Shown here: one piece after another, positions 1-5,320 of the stretch
Position numbering within the stretch: the first letter of the stretch is position 1
How the letters are laid out: each line of letters begins with the position of its first letter
Origin: Gammaproteobacteria bacterium
GTDB taxonomy: Bacteria > Pseudomonadota > Gammaproteobacteria > Steroidobacterales > Steroidobacteraceae
Reading direction: 5' to 3'
Assembly: GCA_028293725.1 (NCBI GenBank)
Contig: JAQGOE010000309.1
Span: 1 to 13,249, forward strand
DNA: 13,249 nt
Notes under the pieces: model-generated
What the model was told of the DNA's origin: nothing
What the model saw: only the letters and a program-made list of their open reading frames with translations
The model's database searches: none
Position numbers and translations under genes: made by a program

Positions 1-1
1 C

Positions 2-1654
2 AAGGTGGCCGAGCTCCTGGTCGCCCTGGTGCAGGCCGAGGGCAGGGTGCTCACCAGAGAAGAGCTGCTGCAGCGTCTGTGGCCCGACACGGTCGTTGAG
101 GAGGGAAGTCTAACCTCCCACATTTCCCTGCTGCGCAAGGCTCTTGGCGAGGGCCCGAAGGCGCAGGACTTCATCGAGACTTTACCGAAACGCGGCTACC
201 GGTTCGTGGCGTCGGTGAAGCGGCTTGCACCCGGGGCACACGACAGCGGGGCCGATAGGACCATGCTGCTGGTTCTGCCGTTCGAGAACCTCACTGCAGG
301 CGAGAGATACGACTATTTCAGCGAAGGGCTGACAGAGGAGATGATCACCGAGCTGGCCCGCTTGAGCCCGGAGCGCCTCGGAGTGATCGCCCGCACCTCG
401 GCGATGCAGTTCAAGTCGACTACGAAAAGCATCGCGCAGATCGGTAGCGAGCTTGGTGTGTCTCATGTCCTGGAAGGATCCGTACGCCGGGTAGGGGAGC
501 GTGTGCGCATCACGGCCCAGCTCATCCGGGTCAGCGATGAGTCGCACCTGTGGGCTCAGAGTTATGAGCGAGGTCTTCACGATGTGCTCGAGGTGCAGGC
601 GGAGGTGGCCCGGGCCGTCGCCCGGGAAATCCAAATCAAGTTGACACCGCATGAGCAGCGGCGCTTGGATCCGGACAAGACGCGGTCAATCAATTCGCAG
701 GCCTACGAGTTGTATCTTCGGGGCCGCCATTTCTGGTACCGGCGTACGGAAGAGGGCATACGCAAGAGCATTGAATGCTTCGAAGAAGCACTGCGGTACG
801 ATCCAAACTTCGCGGCCGCCTACGACGGGATCTCCGACGCCCATACGATGCTCGCCTGTCGAGGTATGACTCCCGCCCTCGAGTCGTTCCACAAAGCCAA
901 GACTGCGGCCAGACAAGCGGTGCGGTTACAACCAGAGCTCGGTGAAGGATATGCGTCGCTTGCCCACGTACGCTTGCACGACTGGGATTGGGTGGGCTTG
1001 GAGAGTGATTTCCGGCAAGCGGTGGAGCTCGATCCCGGATATGCCATCGCACACTACTGGTACGCCGAGTATCTCATGACGATGGGCAGGACCCGGGAAG
1101 CGCTCGGTAGAGTGGCACACGGTTGGGAGTTGGATCCGCTAAACTCCGTGATCAACGCCTCGGTTGGAATGATTCGCTATTTGGCTCACGACTACGATGG
1201 GGCGCTGGTAGCCCTGCGGCGCGGGCTCGAAATCGACCCGACCCACTACGTGTCATATCTGCGCATGGGACTCGTGTGCCTGCAGAAGAACCTGCCGAAC
1301 GAAGCGATCGATGCGATGCGGCAGGCGGTGATGCATTCCGGAGGCAGCACCGAGGCTCTGGCGGGACTGGCGCAAGCGCACGCTGTCACGGGAGACAAGC
1401 TCGCCATGGAGAGGATCGTGAAGGAGCTTGGCGAAAGTGGCGACCGTTATGTTTCGCCTTACAACGTCGCAAGAGTTTATGGGGCGATCGACGACAAGCA
1501 GCGAGCGCTCGAATGGCTGGAGAGAGCCTACCGGGAACACAACCCGGATCTCATCGAGCTGACTCGCGAGCCCTCCTTCGCGGGCCTGCATTCCGATGCG
1601 AAATTCCGCGAGCTGGTGGACCGGATCGGTTGGCGCAGCGTAGACCCTATTTGA
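2..1654 (+). CDS. Winged-helix (OmpR/CadC-type) regulator with TolB-like domain and TPR repeats, 5'-truncated
   Basis: Partial: the reading frame is open through the window edge, so the true start lies upstream. The first ~65 visible residues are the second half of a trans_reg_C winged helix (LTREELLQRLWPD, then SLLRKALG, then a KRGYRF wing). Residues ~87-210 (from the GTG at 5) form a TolB-like domain of the kind found in adenylate-cyclase-like and CadC-like regulators (VLPFENL, YFSEGLTEEMITELARL, VIARTSAMQFK, LGVSHVLEGSVRR, RVRITAQLI). From ~230 to the end there are TPR-like helix pairs (e.g. SIECFEEALRYDPNFAAAY, AVELDPGYAIAHYWYAEYL). No transmembrane helix separates the DNA-binding part from the rest, unlike classical CadC, so it should be a soluble cytoplasmic transcription factor. 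Its target is unknown. It is separated from the next gene by 138 bases with hairpins, so it probably belongs to another unit. Confidence 0.9.
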   Translation, partial: KVAELLVALVQAEGRVLTREELLQRLWPDTVVEEGSLTSHISLLRKALGEGPKAQDFIETLPKRGYRFVASVKRLAPGAHDSGADRTMLLVLPFENLTAGERYDYFSEGLTEEMITELARLSPERLGVIARTSAMQFKSTTKSIAQIGSELGVSHVLEGSVRRVGERVRITAQLIRVSDESHLWAQSYERGLHDVLEVQAEVARAVAREIQIKLTPHEQRRLDPDKTRSINSQAYELYLRGRHFWYRRTEEGIRKSIECFEEALRYDPNFAAAYDGISDAHTMLACRGMTPALESFHKAKTAARQAVRLQPELGEGYASLAHVRLHDWDWVGLESDFRQAVELDPGYAIAHYWYAEYLMTMGRTREALGRVAHGWELDPLNSVINASVGMIRYLAHDYDGALVALRRGLEIDPTHYVSYLRMGLVCLQKNLPNEAIDAMRQAVMHSGGSTEALAGLAQAHAVTGDKLAMERIVKELGESGDRYVSPYNVARVYGAIDDKQRALEWLERAYREHNPDLIELTREPSFAGLHSDAKFRELVDRIGWRSVDPI

Positions 1655-1656
1655 CG

Positions 1657-1685
1657 TTGCATCCGCCCACCATAGTCGGATGCGA
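1657..1685 (+). terminator. Inverted repeat just after the regulator stop, possible terminator
   Basis: GCATCCG (1659-1665) pairs with CGGATGC (1677-1683) around an 11-base loop, and a wobble plus one more pair extend the stem. It begins only a few bases after the TGA at 1652-1654. No T tract follows, so intrinsic termination is uncertain. It could instead be an mRNA 3'-end stabilising hairpin or an operator. Confidence 0.35.
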
Positions 1686-1792
1686 TGACCCATTGGACCC
1701 GTTACTACTTGAAAACTGGCGGTGTTTCTCGAACCCCTCGCCAGGGGAGGATATCTTTCCTCCTACCGTGAACCATCCGACCGGAAGCTCTC

Positions 1793-2290
1793 ATGAAGCC
1801 ATTGTTTGCCATCAGCGCACTCCTGATTGCAGCTACACTGCTTGCGGCGGCGAAGCCGGCGCCGATCCCTTCAGCCAAGAGCCCCACAGCGGATGATGGC
1901 GCGCCTTGGCCGGAAACCCAGATCGAGATCTTCAAGCTGGCCCCCGGCAAGCAAGAGGCCTTCATCCGGGACATAGCCCGCGCCGACGAAGTCTCCGCCG
2001 CCGGTGACCAACCTCCAATCCAACTGTTCGTGCACCAGGACGGGGCTGACTGGGACGTGCTGCTCTATAAGCCGTTCCGAACGAGTGACCCGACGCCCGC
2101 GCAGCAGGCCGCAATGGACGCCAAGGCGAAAGAACTCCAGATGGAAAGCGGCCCAGCCTATTTTGTGCGGATCCGACAAATGATGGCCTCGCACACCGAC
2201 ACCCGAACCTACGGTCCGATCACCGCGGCAAAATGGGTCGCACGCCTCGAAGCCTGGCGCGCAGCTCATCCCGGTGCCCAGGAAAAGTAG
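1793..2290 (+). CDS. Small exported protein of unknown function
   Basis: 165 aa. The start is ATG 1793, preceded by GGAAG at 1783-1787 with a 5-base spacer. Residues 1-20 are a typical Sec signal peptide (MKPLF, then a run of I, L and A ending in LAAA), followed by a Pro/Ala-rich linker, so the protein should be periplasmic or secreted. The mature part has a mixed pattern: IEIFKLAPGKQEAFIRDI, then IQLFVHQDGADWDVLLYKPF, then YFVRIRQMMASHTDT, and a final helix WVARLEAWRAAHP. The IxIFxxAPGKxEAF and DWDVLLY segments recall ferredoxin-like alpha/beta barrels of the ABM/NIPSNAP type, but that is only a shape impression. No catalytic motif or transmembrane helix is visible. It lies 139 bases upstream of the PepSY gene. 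I do not recognise a function. Confidence 0.8.
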   Translation: MKPLFAISALLIAATLLAAAKPAPIPSAKSPTADDGAPWPETQIEIFKLAPGKQEAFIRDIARADEVSAAGDQPPIQLFVHQDGADWDVLLYKPFRTSDPTPAQQAAMDAKAKELQMESGPAYFVRIRQMMASHTDTRTYGPITAAKWVARLEAWRAAHPGAQEK

Positions 2291-2343
2291 CCTATCGCTC
2301 CTTGATACCCGTAGCCGCAACCGCAGCTGACGGCCGCTGAGAG

Positions 2344-2357
2344 CCGGCTACAGCCGG
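2344..2357 (+). other. Small hairpin in the gap before the PepSY gene
   Basis: CCGGC (2344-2348), loop TACA, GCCGG (2353-2357). It sits in the 139-base gap between the small exported protein and the PepSY gene. No T run follows directly, so it is a weak terminator candidate for the upstream gene. Otherwise the gap shows no recognisable operator and no Fur-like repeat. Confidence 0.25.
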
Positions 2358-2429
2358 ACGATCTCGTTTGGGCGTTTCGACCTCAGTCACCATTGCGCCG
2401 TCGATTGAGCGCGCCCGGCAAGCGATGCC

Positions 2430-3485
2430 ATGACCCTCAAGAAGATTCACCGCGTCCTGGGCCTGTTCATGGCCGTCTTCTGGCTCGTCCAGGTGTTCAC
2501 CGGCGTGCTGCTGACATTCCGCCAGGAGCTCGACAACGCCACTTTGCCGGGGCGTGGCGCTCCTGTAGTGACCGCGGACCTGGGTCAACGGATCGAGTCG
2601 ATTCAACGCGCGGGCGGGCGTGTCACCTCGCTCTGGGTGGCCGACTTCGCCGCCGATCGGTTCGATTTGCGTTACGTCACTGCCGGGACGGAACGGCTCA
2701 TGCGGGTGGATGGGGCAGGGCGGGTTTTTCGGGATGGACTCGAAAATACTCCGTTCGCGAACGGTGGCTTCTTCAGGACGCTGACATTGATCCACACGTC
2801 CTTGCTCGCGGGCGACACCGGTGAGTGGCTCATTGCCCTGAGCGGCGTGCTGCTGATTTCGAATGTCGTACTGGGACTCAAACTGGCGTGGCCTCGTGCC
2901 GGAATGTGGCGACGCGCGCTCACCCTGCGAAGCTCCGGCAACAAGGCGGCGCGACTCTATGGATTCCACCGCACCGTCGGCCTGTGGGTTGCCGTTCCCC
3001 TGTTGATCGTTTTTGCTGCCGGCGTCGCACTTCGTTTCGATGACGACATCGAGAGCGCTCTCGGTATTGCTCTCGCGCCGCCACCCAGCGCGCCGGCGGT
3101 CTCCGGGATCACTCCGGCACGGGCGCTCGATATCGCGCTCGCACGTTTCCCCGGCTCGACATTGACGGCGTTGTCGATGCCAACGTCAGATCGCGCATGG
3201 TATCGGGTTCGCGTTCATGCGCCCGGGGAAGTGCCCCGGATGTATGGAACCACTACAGTGTTTGTGGGTGCGGCGAACGGTGAGATCCTGCGGGAGTATG
3301 CCGCGCGGCAGGCTTCCTTCGCCCGTTCGTTCTACGACACGCTCTATCCCCTGCATACGGGTGAGTTGGGTGGGCTTGCCGGCAGGTTGTTACTGTTGGT
3401 ATTGGGCGTCACCCTGCTGGTGATGGGTGTATACGGCGTCCGTCTGTGGCTTGCGCGACGTAAGCCACGCCAACAGCCCGTCTGA
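2430..3485 (+). CDS. PepSY-associated transmembrane protein, putative periplasmic ferric/siderophore reductase
   Basis: 351 aa. The start ATG 2430 opens directly onto the first family signature (KIHRVLGLFMAVFWLVQ), although the ribosome site is weak. Four membrane helices are visible at about residues 9-31, 133-154, 183-204 and 319-341, with extracytoplasmic PepSY-like segments between 1 and 2 and between 3 and 4. Histidines sit at the membrane edges in the family positions: H7 (KIHR), H122 (LIHTSLL), H180 (GFHRTVGLW) and H309 (PLHTGELGG). In the PepSY_TM family such histidines are thought to hold haem, and relatives near siderophore receptors act in ferric-siderophore reduction. The role here is inferred from the family and from the receptor and Fur box downstream. 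The short basic C-terminus (RRKPRQQPV) is cytoplasmic. It could instead be a general PepSY-domain regulator of periplasmic enzymes. Confidence 0.88.
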   Translation: MTLKKIHRVLGLFMAVFWLVQVFTGVLLTFRQELDNATLPGRGAPVVTADLGQRIESIQRAGGRVTSLWVADFAADRFDLRYVTAGTERLMRVDGAGRVFRDGLENTPFANGGFFRTLTLIHTSLLAGDTGEWLIALSGVLLISNVVLGLKLAWPRAGMWRRALTLRSSGNKAARLYGFHRTVGLWVAVPLLIVFAAGVALRFDDDIESALGIALAPPPSAPAVSGITPARALDIALARFPGSTLTALSMPTSDRAWYRVRVHAPGEVPRMYGTTTVFVGAANGEILREYAARQASFARSFYDTLYPLHTGELGGLAGRLLLLVLGVTLLVMGVYGVRLWLARRKPRQQPV

Positions 3486-3498
3486 TCGCAACGCCGCT

Positions 3499-3514
3499 CG
3501 CCCCCGATTGGGCG
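3499..3514 (+). terminator. Weak hairpin after the PepSY gene
   Basis: CGCCC (3499-3503), 6-base loop, GGGCG (3510-3514), starting 14 bases after the TGA at 3483-3485. A short T-containing stretch (CATTTT, 3525-3530) follows some 10 bases later. It may end the PepSY transcript before the Fur-box region, but the stem is short. Confidence 0.3.
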
Positions 3515-3546
3515 CCCGCGACCTTCATTTTCCGCTTGGTCCAGTG

Positions 3547-3559
3547 CATAGTGCCTATG
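3547..3559 (+). repeat. Short inverted repeat upstream of the Fur box
   Basis: CATAG (3547-3551), TGC, CTATG (3555-3559) is a perfect 5+5 inverted repeat 33 bases upstream of the Fur-like site. It could be half of an operator for the MocR-type regulator or another factor, but arms this short arise often by chance. Confidence 0.2.
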
Positions 3560-3591
3560 GCAGGGTGCTCGAGGGGTCCAAGCTATCAAAT

Positions 3592-3614
3592 ACAAGTGAT
3601 TATCATTATCATTT
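3592..3614 (-). promoter_or_regulatory. Fur-box-like operator upstream of the MocR-type regulator
   Basis: Read on the - strand from 3610 down to 3592 the site is GATAATGATAATCACTTGT. It matches the 19-bp Fur consensus GATAATGATAATCATTATC at 15 of 19 positions, with the first 14 identical. On the + strand the core is TGATTATCATTATCATTT (3597-3614), an AT-rich island in a GC-rich region, made of repeated NATWAT hexamers as in natural Fur sites. It lies 24 bases upstream of the regulator's ATG at 3638, overlapping where a promoter or early transcript would sit. Iron-loaded Fur would therefore be expected to repress the regulator, and possibly the downstream operon by read-through. Binding is inferred from sequence only. 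Confidence 0.8.
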
Positions 3615-3623
3615 GAGTGGTCG

Positions 3624-3630
3624 AAGGCGG
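3624..3630 (+). promoter_or_regulatory. Ribosome binding site that fixes the MocR-type start at 3638
   Basis: The purine-rich AAGGCGG at 3624-3630, preceded by G, lies 7 bases before ATG 3638. The frame is also open from a GTG at 3617. That GTG directly abuts the Fur-like repeat, and its upstream bases contain no Shine-Dalgarno-like sequence, so the ATG is preferred. Confidence 0.55.
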
Positions 3631-3637
3631 AACATCG

Positions 3638-5101
3638 ATGCTGCGCCCCTGGAAAATGCTGCTTGCTGAACGAATCGATCCTGACAGCGCTACGCCGCTG
3701 TACATGCAGATCATTCATGCGTTGATCCACGAGATCCAGCGCGGGCGGTTGCTGCCGGGGACTTTTCTTCCCAGCAGCCGCGAATTGGCCGCCGCCTTCG
3801 ACGTCAACCGCAAGACCATCGTGTTGGCTTACGAGGACCTCATCGCCCAGGGCTGGTTGGTTTCCTCGGGTACCCGCGGCACCATCGTCGCCGCATCGTT
3901 GCCCGACATTGGGGTGCGGCGCGGGAAAAAACGTCCGGATACGACCCCGAGCTGGGGTGCGGCGGAATACCGGTTTCACGAGGCCGCACCCGTAGCCGAG
4001 AAGAGTTGGGATTTGAAGCTGGACGAGGGCTCGCCGGACGGCCGCTTGTTTCCGGCGGAGATGCTGGCTCGCTCCTATCGCTCGGCGGTACAAAGGGCGG
4101 CACGCGAAAACAGGCTGCTCTATGGCGATCCGCGTGGCTCGCTGTTGCTGCGTGAAGCCATCGCGACTATGTTGAGAACGCAGCGTGGAATGATGGCCGA
4201 TGCGAGTAACGTCTGTATCACCCGCGGCAGTCAGATGGGCGTGTACCTTGCGGTCCGGGTGTTGTTACAACCGGGCGATGCCGTGATCGTCGAGGCGTTG
4301 ACCTATCAACCGGCCGTAGGGGTGCTGGAGGAGTGCGGCGCAAAGATCCTGCCGGTCGGACTGGACCATCGCGGTGTCAATCTCGACGAGGTTGAGCGGG
4401 CGTGTCGGTCACATCGGGTGCGCGCGATTTTCCTGACGCCCCACCACCAGTTTCCGACGACTGTCGCCCTGCAGCCCGACCGCAGGTTGCGCCTGCTGAA
4501 TCTCGCCCGCCAGTTTGCCTTCGCCATTATCGAGGACGATTACGACCATGAGTTCCATTTCGAATCCCAACCGCTGTTGCCGATGGCGGGCTATGCGCCG
4601 GAACGGGTGATTTACGTCGGCTCGCTATCGAAGCTGCTGCTGCCGGCCTTGCGGATCGGTTACATCGTCGCGCCCGCCAAGGTCGTCGATTCGCTGGCGC
4701 AACAAGTGATGCTCCTGGACAGCATGGGCAATACGCTCACGGAGGACGCCGCCGCCGACCTCATCGAGTCCGGCGAAGTGCGGCGCCACGTCCGCAAGGT
4801 CACCCAGATCTACGCGCAGCGGCGTAAGGCGTTTGCGGTCACGTTGGCCGAGGAGCTCGGTGGACTTGCGGATTTCGACGTGCCGGACGGCGGGTTGGCC
4901 TTCTGGGTGCGCTTTCGCAATCTGAAGGCATTGGATCGCATCGAGTCGCGCGCGCTCGCGTCGGGTGTCTGGATCGCCCCTTCACGCTCCTACATAACGC
5001 GACCGGATGCTGCGCGAGGATTGCGACTCGGGTTCGCGAGTCTTACCGAGCAGGAAGCACGGGAGGGCGTCCGACGGCTGCGCGCCGCCGCGGCTCCCTG
5101 A
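3638..5101 (+). CDS. MocR-type transcriptional regulator (GntR winged helix + PLP-dependent aminotransferase fold)
   Basis: 487 aa from ATG 3638, the usual MocR length. Residues ~20-85 are a GntR winged helix (PLYMQIIHALIHEIQRGRL, LPSSRELAAAFDVNRKTIV, YEDLIAQGWL). After a linker of about 35-40 residues comes a class I aminotransferase fold: ITRGSQMGVYLAVRVLLQPGD, PHHQFPTTVALQPDRR, the PLP-ring acidic motif IIEDDYDHEF at ~297-306, and the internal-aldimine lysine K332 in GSLSKLLLPALRIGY. The C-terminal RLGFASL segment carries the expected carboxylate-binding arginine. All PLP-binding features appear intact, so it should sense an amine or amino-acid-like ligand, or PLP itself. MocR proteins often control a neighbouring operon. 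Here the receptor-hydrolase operon starts 219 bases downstream on the same strand, making it the likely target. A Fur-like site upstream suggests iron control. The effector is not predictable from sequence. Confidence 0.93.
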   Translation: MLRPWKMLLAERIDPDSATPLYMQIIHALIHEIQRGRLLPGTFLPSSRELAAAFDVNRKTIVLAYEDLIAQGWLVSSGTRGTIVAASLPDIGVRRGKKRPDTTPSWGAAEYRFHEAAPVAEKSWDLKLDEGSPDGRLFPAEMLARSYRSAVQRAARENRLLYGDPRGSLLLREAIATMLRTQRGMMADASNVCITRGSQMGVYLAVRVLLQPGDAVIVEALTYQPAVGVLEECGAKILPVGLDHRGVNLDEVERACRSHRVRAIFLTPHHQFPTTVALQPDRRLRLLNLARQFAFAIIEDDYDHEFHFESQPLLPMAGYAPERVIYVGSLSKLLLPALRIGYIVAPAKVVDSLAQQVMLLDSMGNTLTEDAAADLIESGEVRRHVRKVTQIYAQRRKAFAVTLAEELGGLADFDVPDGGLAFWVRFRNLKALDRIESRALASGVWIAPSRSYITRPDAARGLRLGFASLTEQEAREGVRRLRAAAAP

Positions 5102-5104
5102 GAC

Positions 5105-5147
5105 CAGACGCGAACCGTTACCGCCCGAGGCCCCTCGGGCTCGTCTG
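5105..5147 (+). terminator. Nested hairpin after the MocR-type gene, terminator or leader structure
   Basis: An inner stem GCCCGAG (5123-5129) pairs with CTCGGGC (5134-5140) around a 4-base loop. An outer stem CAGACG (5105-5110) pairs with CGTCTG (5142-5147). The element starts 4 bases after the TGA at 5099-5101. There is no T tract, so it may be a factor-dependent or partial terminator, or the 5' leader fold of the receptor operon. It decides whether the Fur-like site upstream of the regulator can also govern the receptor. Confidence 0.4.
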
Positions 5148-5305
5148 CGCGCGCCGCCATTGCCTTGGGCCCCGACGGCGCCGACTCCTTCGGCAATTTC
5201 GCAACATTTGGTTGGACCCCTCCATCTATTGATTTTGGATGTTTTCGGGACGCCAAGTCGGATGAAGAGTGGTGGCCTTCGGTCCTTGCCTCTCATTCGA
5301 ATAAC

Positions 5306-5310
5306 AGGAG
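5306..5310 (+). promoter_or_regulatory. Ribosome binding site of the TonB-dependent receptor
   Basis: AGGAG at 5306-5310 is followed by a 10-base spacer and ATG 5321. It selects this start over in-frame codons upstream, which would add 52 residues with no signal-peptide character. The rest of the 219-base gap (5102-5320) holds the nested hairpin and a mildly AT-richer patch around 5215-5245. I see no convincing second Fur box. Confidence 0.7.
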
Positions 5311-5320
5311 CTCAAAGCCC

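Noticed and set aside
1123..1896. 257-codon open frame on the + strand crossing the gap after the first regulator
   Set aside because: It overlaps the TPR region out of frame and runs into the signal peptide of the 1793 gene. Its composition is that of a frame shadow.
3617..3637. GTG start giving a 7-residue longer MocR-type regulator
   Set aside because: It directly abuts the Fur-like site and has no Shine-Dalgarno sequence. ATG 3638 has a purine-rich site at 3624-3630.
5215..5310. Possible second Fur box before the receptor
   Set aside because: The AT-richer patch and the ATTCGAAT palindrome (5295-5302) do not line up with NATWAT hexamers.
5165..5320. Upstream extension of the TonB receptor by 52 codons
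   Set aside because: The extension has no signal-peptide character and would bury the real signal peptide. AGGAG at 5306-5310 supports ATG 5321.
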